Source of the DNA: Gammaproteobacteria bacterium
Lineage (GTDB): Bacteria; Pseudomonadota; Gammaproteobacteria; JAURND01
Direction: 5' to 3'
Assembly (NCBI GenBank): GCA_029266595.1
Contig: JAQSWO010000002.1
Coordinates: 5,001 to 58,755 of the forward strand
Length of the DNA: 53,755 nt
Below, piece after piece: positions 43,063 to 51,758 of this stretch (position 1 is its first letter; every line of letters starts with the position of its first letter). The translations under genes and the position numbers were made by a program. The notes under the pieces were generated by a model. It was not told the DNA's origin. It did no database searches and saw nothing but the letters and a program-made list of their open reading frames with translations.

Positions 43063-44754
43063 TCATGACAAACGTATTTCGCCCACTGACGCTCCGGTGG
43101 GAACCATAGGGAAAACTTTTCCGTGCGTTTCCACAAGCACTTCAAGTAAATAAGGATGCTTTGCCTCTAACAAAGTTGTAAGTGCATGATCTAATTCTGA
43201 CCGTTCAGTGACACGGCGGCCTTCAATGCCATAACCTTCAGCAATTTTAATAAAATCAGGATTTTTTAATTTCGTAAATGAATATCGCTCTTCAAAAAAT
43301 AGTTCTTGCCATTGCCTAACCATTCCCAAATATTCATTATTTAAAATAATGATTTTTACGGGCAAATCTTCCTGCGCGATCACACCTAATTCTTGAATAC
43401 TCATTTGAAACCCGCCATCACCAATAATCGCGATCACTTCTCGTTCAGGCGCAGCGAGTTTAGCGCCAATCGCAGCGGGCAGTGCAAAACCCATGGTCCC
43501 CAGTCCACCTGAAGTGACATGTGAATTGTTATGTTCAAACTGATAATAACGCGCGGCTATCATTTGGTGTTGCCCAACGTCAGACACGATAATCGCCTTT
43601 CCTGCTGTTTTATCAGACAGTTGATGAATGACTTCTGCCATTTTTAGTTTGGCATCCGTAGGATGAATTTCATCTTCAATCACTTGATCATATTCTTCTG
43701 CATAGCATGATTTAAATCTATTTAACCAATCTTCGTGGTGATTAATCTCTACGTATGACAGCAATTGCTGTAACACTACTTTTGCATCTCCTATCAATGC
43801 AACGTCAGTAGGAACATTTTTGCCGATTTCAGAGGCATCTATATCAATGTGTATAATTTTAGCTTGTGTGGCGTATTTGCTGAGATTACCTGTCACTCTA
43901 TCATCAAATCTCATGCCGATTGCAATCAGCAGATCCGCTTCATTCGTGAGTAAGTTAGTACCATAGTTGCCGTGCATACCAAGCATCCCAACATATAAAG
44001 GGTGATTCGTTGGTAATACGGACAACCCAAGCAAAGTGCAAGCGACGGGAATATTTGTTTTCTCCGCAAACTGTAATAGCTCGTCTTCCGCCTGTGCAAT
44101 TAAGACGCCATGTCCGACCAAAAGATAAGGTTTTTTAGCTTGATTAATCAATTCCGCCGCTGCTTTTAGTTCATTTACATCTAATAATGAAGAGTGCGGT
44201 GCTAAGGATTTTGTGGGGGTATGTTTTTGATAGTGAAAATCTATATATTGAAGCTGCGCATCTTTTGTAATGTCTATCAGTACAGGTCCTGGCCTGCCCG
44301 TTTGAGCGACATAAAATGCCTTAGCCATGATGGAGGGAATTTCTTCAGCACGTGTGATTTGATAGTTCCATTTTGTAACAGGAACAGTCATTCCGATAAT
44401 ATCTGATTCTTGAAAAGCATCTGTCCCCAATAAGCTGCTAGGTACCTGACCCGTGATGCAAACCAATGGGATAGAGTCTAACATCGCATCAGCTATACCA
44501 GTAATGAGATTAGTTGCACCAGGACCTGAAGTTGCAACACAGACACCAACTTTGTTGGTAATGCGAGCATAACCTTCTGCCGCATGCGCTGCGCCTTGTT
44601 CGTGCCTCACAAGTATATGCCTTAAGCCCTCATATTCATGTAATGCATCATAGAAGGGCATGATGGCGCCGCCAGGATACCCAAATAAAAGATTCACATC
44701 CTCATGCAGCAGACATTCTAAAATAGCTTGTGCGCCTGTTATTTTCATAAACAC
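43063..44754 (-). CDS. ilvB: Acetolactate synthase large (catalytic) subunit
   Basis: Thiamine-diphosphate enzyme that condenses pyruvate with pyruvate or 2-oxobutanoate. The 563-residue product has [15 protein letters not shown], the catalytic Glu52 in [47 protein letters not shown], and the cofactor motif [14 protein letters not shown] ... [13 protein letters not shown]. It is the first structural gene of the operon, preceded by the ilv leader peptide and attenuator. The small subunit follows 10 bp later. Length and motifs are normal for a biosynthetic acetohydroxyacid synthase. Confidence 0.95.
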   Translation of the reverse strand: MFMKITGAQAILECLLHEDVNLLFGYPGGAIMPFYDALHEYEGLRHILVRHEQGAAHAAEGYARITNKVGVCVATSGPGATNLITGIADAMLDSIPLVCITGQVPSSLLGTDAFQESDIIGMTVPVTKWNYQITRAEEIPSIMAKAFYVAQTGRPGPVLIDITKDAQLQYIDFHYQKHTPTKSLAPHSSLLDVNELKAAAELINQAKKPYLLVGHGVLIAQAEDELLQFAEKTNIPVACTLLGLSVLPTNHPLYVGMLGMHGNYGTNLLTNEADLLIAIGMRFDDRVTGNLSKYATQAKIIHIDIDASEIGKNVPTDVALIGDAKVVLQQLLSYVEINHHEDWLNRFKSCYAEEYDQVIEDEIHPTDAKLKMAEVIHQLSDKTAGKAIIVSDVGQHQMIAARYYQFEHNNSHVTSGGLGTMGFALPAAIGAKLAAPEREVIAIIGDGGFQMSIQELGVIAQEDLPVKIIILNNEYLGMVRQWQELFFEERYSFTKLKNPDFIKIAEGYGIEGRRVTERSELDHALTTLLEAKHPYLLEVLVETHGKVFPMVPTGASVGEIRLS

Positions 44755-44786
44755 CCCCGTAAAAAAACGTCATAGCTCACTCTTCT

Positions 44787-45015
44787 AGATTTAGCACAAA
44801 CGGCCAGATTCTAGACCGTCTTCGCGATAATAGATCATACCTCCCCGTTAAATTTGGTATAAATGGTCAGAGCCCGGCCGTATCTGCGAGGAGCGTAGCG
44901 ACGCAGCAATCTAGGAGAAAGTGCAACATACACGTAGTGATGAACACTTTGACAGATTTTCGCTGCAAGATCGGCAAAATATGACCGCTTCCATCTAGAG
45001 GCTGGTCTGTTACAA
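44787..45015 (+). repeat. Repeat copy of the GTAA family inside the ilv leader region
   Basis: Contains AAACGGCCAGATTCTAGACC, a second left-end-like AATAGATCATACCTCCCCGT, TATAAATGGTCAGAGCCCGG, GCGAGGAGCGTAGCGACGCA and the right end GATCGGCAAAATATGACCGC, CCATCTAGAGGCTGGTCTGT, TAC. It therefore seems a nested or rearranged copy. It lies between the attenuator terminator and ilvB, so read-through transcripts of ilvB include it. Confidence 0.65.
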
Positions 45016-45026
45016 AAAACTGGCGT

Positions 45027-45064
45027 AAAAAAAAACCCCGCGGTCCTTAGGAGGTGCGGGGTTT
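45027..45064 (-). terminator. Attenuator (terminator) of the ilvB operon
   Basis: On the minus strand AAACCCCGC and GCGGGGTTT form a 9-bp GC-rich stem (arms 45056-45064 and 45033-45041) with a small inner stem, followed by nine T residues. It lies 19 bp after the leader peptide stop and about 270 bp before ilvB. CCTAAG in its loop can pair with CTTAGG at the end of the leader frame, an alternative antiterminator pairing. Confidence 0.85.
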
Positions 45065-45083
45065 ATGGTTTGTCTCATTTTGC

Positions 45084-45167
45084 CTAAGACGTAGGCCCGC
45101 GCCCCCAGGTGACTGTAATCACCAAGACAATAATGTTCATGAGGCGCAACACTGTATTCTTAGACAT
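45084..45167 (-). CDS. ilvL: ilv operon leader peptide
   Basis: A 27-codon frame starting ATG 45167, seven bases after AGGA. The peptide starts MSKNTVLRLMNI, continues IVLVITVTWGRG and ends PTS. Ten of 27 residues are Ile, Leu or Val, with six in a row (IIVLVI), as expected of a control peptide where ribosome stalling at low branched-chain aminoacyl-tRNA prevents termination. A GGTGA-TTACAG-TCACC hairpin overlaps the control codons and the terminator follows. It precedes ilvB, so the symbol follows function; it is not clearly homologous to the E. coli leader. Confidence 0.82.
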   Translation of the reverse strand: MSKNTVLRLMNIIVLVITVTWGRGPTS

Positions 45168-45203
45168 TTGATTTCCTAGATAACAATTTAAAACTGGCCG
45201 AAC

Positions 45204-45231
45204 GGTATCATCTCAAACCAAATCTTGTCAA
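45204..45231 (-). promoter_or_regulatory. Probable sigma-70 promoter of the ilv leader
   Basis: On the minus strand a perfect -35 TTGACA (plus 45226-45231) is followed after 16 bp by GATACC (plus 45204-45209), a weak -10. The position, 37 bp before the leader ATG, suits a promoter for ilvL-ilvBNC. Confidence 0.5.
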
Positions 45232-45282
45232 GGGCATTAACGGTAAGGGCCCCTAAGATTTTGGATGAAAAGTAGTCGAATT

Positions 45283-47115
45283 TTAATTATGTGTTTTCTG
45301 CTGCTGATGTTGTTGTACGTTCCGAGCACCAGGCTGAGGATCAACACCTACCGACCTATGACCACCACCTTGGGAATTGCTATGGAACCCTGCTCCCCAG
45401 TTCGAAGCGAGAACATTGGATGGTCCAGCCCCATGTTCAGCTACTGGAGCTAAAACCTGATGAAACTGGCCACCCCATTGTTGCACTGGTGGTAGCAATG
45501 GTTCTTCAGATTCAGGTCCATATCTCCCTCCGTATCCATCTCCCCCATAGTTCGCCTGCGGATTATTTATCTGTGCTATAGTTATTTCATATGCCTGTTC
45601 TATATTTCTTAACTGTGGTCCTGATAAAGTAAAACTAGCATTATAAGGCCGCTCTGGATCTCGACCTTGGCCTACATTTGTATAAAGCTGCATTCTACCA
45701 ATAGAAGAATCACTCTGAATGCCAAAATTTTGTGCTCCCATTCCAAATAACTCCTGCAACCCTTCCTTAAATTTTTCTGCGTCTTCTAAATCTCTAGTCT
45801 CATCACCCGAATCAAAATAGACTCTAAAAAATCCAGGATTTCTTTCATGTGGCACTGCCACAATAGGCTTTATCAGTCTTCCCCTAGCATCAAATTCTAC
45901 TCTTCCCATACGATCGGCAAACTCTAAAACATCTTTCCTTGGACCATCATATGATTTAAGCCCTTCGCGCGAGGGTATCGCCTGCGTAAATTCCTTCAAT
46001 TTCTTCTCATTTCCAACACCGCAGTCTAAAGCAACCTGAATAGCTGCCATAACTATCCAAGGATCACCTTCAGATGTCTCGATTATGTGAGCCAACCGCA
46101 GGGCAAGCGTATCGTGTACTCTTGATCTTTGTCCTACCAAAAGGATGGGTTTATCAAAAAGAGCGAGCTTGATATCCTGCATTATTTCTCTGCTCACTTT
46201 TGCAATATTTTCGCTGTTCGGAGCGATTTCCCCTTCTCGGAGCTGTAAGCATTGCAGGCTGAAGAGAGAAAAACTAGGCTTCGCATGAGCCCATATCAAC
46301 GCATCATCACCTAAAACTTTAGTCATCACCAGCGCATATTCCGTCATCTCTTTTATTTTCTTTTGTTCACCAACAAGCAAACCTGTTCGAGTAAACATCA
46401 AAAGATTTGGATTACCAGGGTGAGGAACAACGTCTATATTCCCTTTTTTAATTTGCTCAAAAAACTCTTGTAGCTTTTTCTCATCATCAGCATTCAGTTT
46501 CGCGAACCTCTGGTCTGAAGAAAATTTCTGCTCCCGGGCTGGGGGTCCTAGGTCTACGCTAGAAAGTCTGCGATTTCTATTAAAGGCTCCATCGCTAGCA
46601 TCACTCTGTCCTCGTCTACCGGGAGGCAGGGATACTGGACCTTCGTCGTCTTCCGACAAAGAAGCTTTTTCCTCTTGTTGCGTAGGTGCTACTACTGGTG
46701 GCTGGCTAGATTGAGGAAAAAGCTTAGCAGGAGGTTTCAGCCCTATTTCTACACACCTAGCCCTGTAATGCTCCTCAGGTTCATAAAAATAACTATCTGG
46801 ACCGTCAGGTTGAGCTCCACATCCCTTTATTTGCTTCTCAAACATATAATCGGCTAAATCTCTTGAAACAATTCCTAGCATATCTGACATATTATAAAGC
46901 TCTACTCCCATTAATTTAGCCAAATCCTGCTCTAAGGATACTTCTGTATTGTCAGGCTTAATAAGATTCCACCCAAGATCTCCTAGCTCCCAACGATAAC
47001 CCTGGGGTAAAGTAAACTTCCATTTCCCACCTTCTCGCTTAATACTATAGCGCTCTGGAAAAGTTGCAATTTCTCCTAAACCACTAGCTTTTGCAGCCTC
47101 AATTTTTTGTTTCAC
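45283..47115 (-). CDS. Large unknown protein with disordered linkers
   Basis: A 610-residue product with no recognised domain, signal peptide or membrane segment. Three parts can be seen: an N-terminal folded region (residues 1-130, with KREGGKWKFTLPQGYRWELG), a Ser/Pro/acidic linker (about 135-210, EEKASLSEDDEGPVSLPPGR), a central folded region (about 215-520, with QEFFEQIKKGNIDVV and RVYFDSGDETRDLEDAEKF), and a Gly/Gln/Asn-rich tail ending QQHQQQKTHN. Codon use resembles its neighbours. It stands alone between the ilv operon and a hydrolase. Host-directed effector is a reasonable inference; no function is assigned. Confidence 0.65.
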   Translation of the reverse strand: MKQKIEAAKASGLGEIATFPERYSIKREGGKWKFTLPQGYRWELGDLGWNLIKPDNTEVSLEQDLAKLMGVELYNMSDMLGIVSRDLADYMFEKQIKGCGAQPDGPDSYFYEPEEHYRARCVEIGLKPPAKLFPQSSQPPVVAPTQQEEKASLSEDDEGPVSLPPGRRGQSDASDGAFNRNRRLSSVDLGPPAREQKFSSDQRFAKLNADDEKKLQEFFEQIKKGNIDVVPHPGNPNLLMFTRTGLLVGEQKKIKEMTEYALVMTKVLGDDALIWAHAKPSFSLFSLQCLQLREGEIAPNSENIAKVSREIMQDIKLALFDKPILLVGQRSRVHDTLALRLAHIIETSEGDPWIVMAAIQVALDCGVGNEKKLKEFTQAIPSREGLKSYDGPRKDVLEFADRMGRVEFDARGRLIKPIVAVPHERNPGFFRVYFDSGDETRDLEDAEKFKEGLQELFGMGAQNFGIQSDSSIGRMQLYTNVGQGRDPERPYNASFTLSGPQLRNIEQAYEITIAQINNPQANYGGDGYGGRYGPESEEPLLPPVQQWGGQFHQVLAPVAEHGAGPSNVLASNWGAGFHSNSQGGGHRSVGVDPQPGARNVQQHQQQKTHN

Positions 47116-47435
47116 TGTTTTTCCTCTTTGTTAGGTACGGGATGCGTATCACTCTAGAATTCATTTAAGATACGCGGGTGATGTCGGGAGTACTTGACCA
47201 GCATACAGAGGCTAACTTAAGAAAATATTAAAGGGTCTAAAGCACGATAATATCGACCCTGTACAGTGGATTCACCTACACGGCAAAAATAGATACCAAA
47301 TAAAAGAAGTGGCAAAAATAAATATAATTGCTATAAATTACGGCAAAAACGGCATAGAAAAATCTGCCTGTAACAGGTTTGGGGCTTGCAAGCTCCTCAC
47401 AAGGGCATTTTGAGAATAAAAAATAGGAAAACACT
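47116..47435. other. 320-bp gap with a hairpin and a repeat fragment
   Basis: No gene is supported. AGGGTC (47232-47237) pairs with GACCCT (47255-47260) with an inner CGATA/TATCG stem. The 20-mer AATAAAAGAAGTGGCAAAAA (47299-47318) recurs exactly at 51577-51596 upstream of ychF. Confidence 0.6.
47299..47318. repeat. 20-bp repeat shared with 51577-51596
   Basis: AATAAAAGAAGTGGCAAAAA is identical at both places. Beyond it a looser match continues, and GCAAGCTCCTC recurs about 90-130 bp further on at both sites, so both may be remnants of a second dispersed element. Confidence 0.6.
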
Positions 47436-48077
47436 ATGGTCAAAAAAGAAGAACCAACCAAACTTGAAGGCCCAGTCGGACAGCTTGAGGCATTACTTAC
47501 CTTTCCTCAAGACCCCTCCAGTCAAACGACAGTTATCATCTGTCATCCTCACCCATTATATGGTGGGACGATGAGCAACAAGGTTGTGACAACTTTAGCC
47601 AGAACTTTCGACGAAATGGGGTACCAGACGGTTCGTTTTAATTTTCGCGGAGTGGGTAAAAGTGAAGGAATATACGGTGAAGCCATCGGTGAAATCGATG
47701 ATTTGTTAGCGGTTTTGAGTTGGGTAAGACAGCGTTTCCCCGAACATAAAGTTTGGCTGGCAGGTTTCTCATTCGGGTCACACATTACCGCACAAGTTGC
47801 TGCAAGAGATCATAGGATAGAACAGCTGGTTAGCATTGCTCCTCCCGTCAATCATTTTAATTTTCAAAATACGAATGACGTCTCTTGTCCGTGGTTGGTG
47901 GTGATGGGAGAGGAAGATGAAGTGGTACCAGTTGAAGATGTCAGAAAGTGGCTGACAACAGCAAAACCTCCTATCCAGTCGGTGTTTCTACCAGGAGTAA
48001 CGCATTTTTTTCACGGGAGATTGGTGGAGCTGAGGGAGGTCATTCAGGCCGCTGTTGTAAGAGATCAGCTCCTATAA
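47436..48077 (+). CDS. Alpha/beta hydrolase of the COG2945 type
   Basis: A cytoplasmic hydrolase of 213 residues. The nucleophile elbow GFSFGS places Ser112; the acid is in VVMGEEDEVVP and the His in GVTHFFHGRL. The N-terminal ICHPHPLYGGTMSNKVV and FNFRGVGKSEGIYGE are hallmarks of this conserved group. The natural substrate is unknown for the family. GGAAAACACT precedes ATG 47436. It is a single gene; downstream is a repeat fragment and the convergent porin gene. Confidence 0.85.
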   Translation: MVKKEEPTKLEGPVGQLEALLTFPQDPSSQTTVIICHPHPLYGGTMSNKVVTTLARTFDEMGYQTVRFNFRGVGKSEGIYGEAIGEIDDLLAVLSWVRQRFPEHKVWLAGFSFGSHITAQVAARDHRIEQLVSIAPPVNHFNFQNTNDVSCPWLVVMGEEDEVVPVEDVRKWLTTAKPPIQSVFLPGVTHFFHGRLVELREVIQAAVVRDQLL

Positions 48078-48084
48078 TGTAGCG

Positions 48085-48175
48085 TTATAAAAGCTGATCT
48101 ATTACATTCGTGGGGATAGATCAGCTCGCAAAGACGGTCAAAACTCTAACCATTTATACCAAATTCAAAATGACG
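48085..48175 (-). repeat. Partial copy of the GTAA-type dispersed repeat
   Basis: AAAGCTGATCTATTACATTC, then ATAGATCAGCTCGCAAAGAC, GGTCAAAACTCTAACCATTT and ATACCAAATTC. Read on the minus strand this is TTTGGTATAAATGGTTAGAG, TTTTGACCGTCTTTGCGAG, the left half of the family, followed by an end motif. It lies between the convergent hydrolase and porin genes. Confidence 0.65.
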
Positions 48176-48182
48176 CCAATTC

Positions 48183-49760
48183 CTAGAAATACACCGCTAT
48201 TCGGGCAAATACGGTGTTCTCCGTAGTACCAGGCACAGCAGGCAATAGGCAAATGTTACCAATATCTCCAGGAGCGCAAGCACTGATACTACCGGCCGTA
48301 TCGGTTGCAGCGTAATTTACGTCGTGTCTAAACTCTAATGTCTGGACCGTGTTTTTCCAAATAGACGTACTAAACGTTGCTGTGTAACTGTGCTTAGGAA
48401 GGTTCATACCTAACGCTTCCCATGTTTGTCCGTAAGCCAAGCTGACATTGGAAGGCTTCTTCATGATATCAAAGGAATAAGCCCCTTCTATGTGCGCAGC
48501 CTTGGGCGATGCACCCTCGCCATTAAAGCTCAAATCCGTAACAGCATAGCTTGTTGTTGCCGCAACTAATTCTGAGAAAAAGCTAAAGGGGCCTTTGCTC
48601 ATACCCATGTGTGCGTTAACGCCAGGCACGTAATGCTGCAGCTGTTCCGTAGCAGCACTATTAGAAAATCCTCCGCCATCAGGTAATTGTGCGAATTGTG
48701 AGTCAGACAAGTTATTAATGTAACCTAAGCCAAAAATACCAGTAGTGTTATTTGTCGTGTTTGAAAATTGATAGCCTGCATTCGCGCCCCAACCTCCCAA
48801 ACCGGACTGACCGACATTTACAGCCCCATCAAATGCATAAACCGAAAAGTATGGGTTCCCGCTGTTGTAACCCAATAAGGCAGCATTTACATTCGTTCGA
48901 CCAAGTAAGTTGGTGACAGGGTTAGAATACATGTTGCTCATGTAACGGCCGAAAGGAACGAACATACGCCCAGCAGAGAAATAGACTGGTGTTTTGTTGA
49001 GATCACCAATCGTGACAAAACCTCTATCCACAAATAATCTGCCATTATTAGCTGGATTCCCTGAACCTATGAGCGCAGGATCTAAGTTAGTGCCATCGAA
49101 TACAATCGACATAAACCCGTTAGCCCACGGGCTAACATTGGCATATACATCTAACTCAGCTTGCGTAAGCTCTAAGCTATTTGCTGTGGGGCCAGGACCA
49201 TAAGGATCTTGATAAATAAATGCTGCCTCAATCACACCACTCAATGCGAGTATGGGGCGTTTTTGTGAAGGCAAATTTTCATATCCAATGGTATCAGCGA
49301 GTAATTTTTGCTGCTGGAGCAGGAATAAATCTTCGTTAATCCCCGGGTAGTTAACGATGAGGTCACCCGCGTTAAATTGAGAGTAGACGTTCAAAATAGG
49401 AGAGCTCATCACAGGAGTACCAACGATATAGTTGATAAATTCAGCTTTTTCCTGAGCAGCTTCTTGAGCTGGGGTGTTCAGCGCAACGAATCGTGTTTCT
49501 GCAGTTAAATTATTCTCGGTTGCAAGAGAAGATGGAGGTTCCGCCACAACTTTATTAGGCAATACAGCCTTCTTTTTGCTCCCTTGCTTAACCTGGTTAA
49601 GTTCACTTCTCAGCGACTTAACTTCTTTTTGTAATGCTTTAGTTTGCTCCATTAATTCTTGTATGGTCTGCGCGAGTTTCTCATCGGAGGTTTCCGCAAA
49701 TGCAGGCGATGCTGAAAATAGGCAAGCTCCTGCGAACAGGTGTAATATCTTTTTACGCAT
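48183..49760 (-). CDS. LbtU-family outer-membrane porin
   Basis: An outer-membrane beta-barrel of 525 residues resembling the Legionella LbtU siderophore porin family. It has a signal peptide (cleavage near AFA, residue 22), a short coiled coil (about 28-58, IQELMEQTKALQKEVKSLRS) and a long barrel with alternating strands (VYANVSPWANGFMSIVFDG, VYFSAGRMFVPFGRYMSNMY, LEFRHDVNY). It ends in Phe (VFARIAVYF), the usual signal for the barrel assembly machine. AAGGA lies 6 bases before ATG 49760. No Fur box is evident in the 144-bp gap to pyrC. Substrate is not shown by sequence; iron-siderophore uptake is the family precedent. Confidence 0.78.
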   Translation of the reverse strand: MRKKILHLFAGACLFSASPAFAETSDEKLAQTIQELMEQTKALQKEVKSLRSELNQVKQGSKKKAVLPNKVVAEPPSSLATENNLTAETRFVALNTPAQEAAQEKAEFINYIVGTPVMSSPILNVYSQFNAGDLIVNYPGINEDLFLLQQQKLLADTIGYENLPSQKRPILALSGVIEAAFIYQDPYGPGPTANSLELTQAELDVYANVSPWANGFMSIVFDGTNLDPALIGSGNPANNGRLFVDRGFVTIGDLNKTPVYFSAGRMFVPFGRYMSNMYSNPVTNLLGRTNVNAALLGYNSGNPYFSVYAFDGAVNVGQSGLGGWGANAGYQFSNTTNNTTGIFGLGYINNLSDSQFAQLPDGGGFSNSAATEQLQHYVPGVNAHMGMSKGPFSFFSELVAATTSYAVTDLSFNGEGASPKAAHIEGAYSFDIMKKPSNVSLAYGQTWEALGMNLPKHSYTATFSTSIWKNTVQTLEFRHDVNYAATDTAGSISACAPGDIGNICLLPAVPGTTENTVFARIAVYF

Positions 49761-49904
49761 GTGATCCTTTTCCTCTGATCGTGTTAAATACTAAAACTGC
49801 TCTGAAAATACCCGTTTAAAAAAAATATATCAACCTGTAAAGTAATAGGCACGAATGATGTCGTTTTCGATATTGGACTATCAAAGCGTTACGAGTGATT
49901 TTTT

Positions 49905-50948
49905 ATGAAAAAAATAAAACTAATTAAACCTGATGATATGCACTTGCATTTACGAGATGCGATATATCTCAAACAAACTGTACCGGATGCAGCTAAACGT
50001 TTTGCCAGAGCAATCATCATGCCAAATCTTAAACCGCCAGTAACTAGCCTGTCGGCGGTCATGGCATACAAACAACGCATTTTAGCGGAAGTCCCGGAAG
50101 GAACGTATTTTGAACCATTAATGACACTCTATTTAACTGAGGAAATGACGCCAGAGATCATCCGAGAAGGCAGAGCATCAGGGCTAGTATCTGCCGCTAA
50201 ACTCTATCCTGCAGGTGTGACAACCAATGCTGAGTCTGGTGTCAAGAGCATAGAGCGCATGATGCCTATTTTTCGTGAAATGGAAGCTTGTGGCTTACTG
50301 TTGTTAGTCCACGGTGAAACAAGTGATCCCACTATCGATATTTTCGATAGGGAAAAAATCTTTCTCGAGGAATTGTCTAAACTCGTGGCAGCTTGTCCTA
50401 ATCTGCGCATTGTTTTGGAGCACATCACCACTAGAGATGCTGTCGATTTTGTCATATCACATCCTAAAAACATGGCCGCAACCATCACAGTGCATCATTT
50501 ATTGTTAAATCGAAATGATTTACTTTCTGGTGGCGTTAAGCCTCATTACTACTGTCTACCTATTCTCAAAAGACAGGTACATCAGCAAGCGCTCATTACT
50601 GCTGCAATAAGTGGCGATCCACGGTTCTTTTTAGGAACAGATAGCGCCCCTCATGCTATTTCTCAGAAAGAATGCGCCTCTGGCTGCGCAGGCATTTATT
50701 CAGCACATGCTGCCATTGAGCTCTATGCCCAAGTGTTCGAAGCACATAATGCCTTAGACAAGCTCGAAAATTTCGCCAGTCGATACGGCGCGGCTTTTTA
50801 TGGACTACCTGAAAATAAGGAAATAATTACTTTAGTGAAGCGGCCGTGGCGGGTACCAAAACATATGATATTTGGAGAAGCATCATTGGTGCCACTATAT
50901 GCAGATCAGGAGATTGGCTGGTCGTTGGCGACTGATTTGGAAGAGTGA
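49905..50948 (+). CDS. pyrC: Dihydroorotase
   Basis: Closes carbamoyl-aspartate to dihydroorotate in pyrimidine synthesis. The 347-residue product is of the E. coli PyrC (class II) type: DDMHLHLRD with the zinc-binding histidines near residue 12, IIMPNLKPPVT, the region KLYPAGVTTNAESG with the carboxylated Lys, LLVHGE, LEHITTRDAV and FFLGTDSAPH. Length is normal (E. coli 348). It is divergent from the porin gene and followed 64 bp later by a small exported protein gene. Confidence 0.96.
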   Translation: MKKIKLIKPDDMHLHLRDAIYLKQTVPDAAKRFARAIIMPNLKPPVTSLSAVMAYKQRILAEVPEGTYFEPLMTLYLTEEMTPEIIREGRASGLVSAAKLYPAGVTTNAESGVKSIERMMPIFREMEACGLLLLVHGETSDPTIDIFDREKIFLEELSKLVAACPNLRIVLEHITTRDAVDFVISHPKNMAATITVHHLLLNRNDLLSGGVKPHYYCLPILKRQVHQQALITAAISGDPRFFLGTDSAPHAISQKECASGCAGIYSAHAAIELYAQVFEAHNALDKLENFASRYGAAFYGLPENKEIITLVKRPWRVPKHMIFGEASLVPLYADQEIGWSLATDLEE

Positions 50949-51012
50949 TATGCTTCGCCGGTCCTATCTACGGTTCTTAAATTTGCAAGCTAATAACTTC
51001 CAGGAGAATAAT

Positions 51013-51510
51013 ATGAAAAAAATATCGAGCACTGCTTTTATCATCGTCAGCTGTTTAGGATTTTCCATGGGAATTTCAGCACAAACGAATACTGTTCCTG
51101 CTGCTCCTCCAGGGACTACCCAAGCTGCTTCCCCACTAGAAGCTCAGAAAGATGAAAAACTAGATGCCTTAACAAAAGAATACAGGAGCGCAACAACTCC
51201 TGAACAAAAACAAGCCATACGAGAAAAGCTACAAAAAGAAATGACGCCAGCGCAGAAAGAAGCAATAAAAAAGAAAATGCGGGAAAGATGGGATGCCATG
51301 ACACCAGAACAAAAACAGCAAGTCCGCGATAGTCTTGAGAAAAATTTGACGCCTGAACAGAAGGCAGCCATGCGTACCAAGGCAAAAGAGCAACTGGAAA
51401 AAATGACGCCAGAAGAAAGGCGCGCGCTCGCCAAAGAAGTCAAAAAGAACAAAACAGTGGATGCCGCAAAATCAAAGCAAGTGCCCGTTGATACTCCGCC
51501 GTCAGATTGA
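51013..51510 (+). CDS. Small exported helical protein with TPEQK repeats
   Basis: A 165-residue predicted periplasmic protein. ATG 51013 follows AGGAG by 6 bases; a longer open frame back to 50872 overlaps pyrC and is unlikely. A signal peptide (cleavage near ISA, residue 22) is followed by a Pro/Ala-rich linker and four or five degenerate repeats of about 20 residues, each starting T-P-E/A-Q-K (TTPEQKQAIREKLQKE, MTPAQKEAIKKKMRER, MTPEQKQQVRDSLEKN, LTPEQKAAMRTKAKEQ, MTPEERRALAKEV). The tail is polar. The pattern is like DUF3106 or Spy/CpxP-type helical proteins, but assignment is uncertain. Confidence 0.7.
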   Translation: MKKISSTAFIIVSCLGFSMGISAQTNTVPAAPPGTTQAASPLEAQKDEKLDALTKEYRSATTPEQKQAIREKLQKEMTPAQKEAIKKKMRERWDAMTPEQKQQVRDSLEKNLTPEQKAAMRTKAKEQLEKMTPEERRALAKEVKKNKTVDAAKSKQVPVDTPPSD

Positions 51511-51576
51511 GGTTATATCATGGTTACAGAAAGTCTCTGTGTTGTTCTTCTCTGTACACGAAAAAAATAGAGGCTG

Positions 51577-51596
51577 AATAAAAGAAGTGGCAAAAA
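51577..51596. repeat. 20-bp repeat shared with 47299-47318
   Basis: Second exact copy of AATAAAAGAAGTGGCAAAAA, 163 bp upstream of ychF, in a 248-bp gap without a gene. Confidence 0.6.
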
Positions 51597-51758
51597 GAAA
51601 GATTATCGCTGCTATGATACACAGCGATGACCTTTCATCAAATTTTTGTCGTGCATATAGGCTGTTCTTCAAAGTATTCAATTTTTCCTAGATTGCTTAG
51701 TCGCAAGCTCCTCGCAGCTGACGATTCAGCACGTTCAAGCTATTAACAAGAGGTTCAC

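Noticed and set aside
49761-49904. Fur box between the porin gene and pyrC
   Set aside because: No stretch close to the GATAATGATAATCATTATC consensus could be found.
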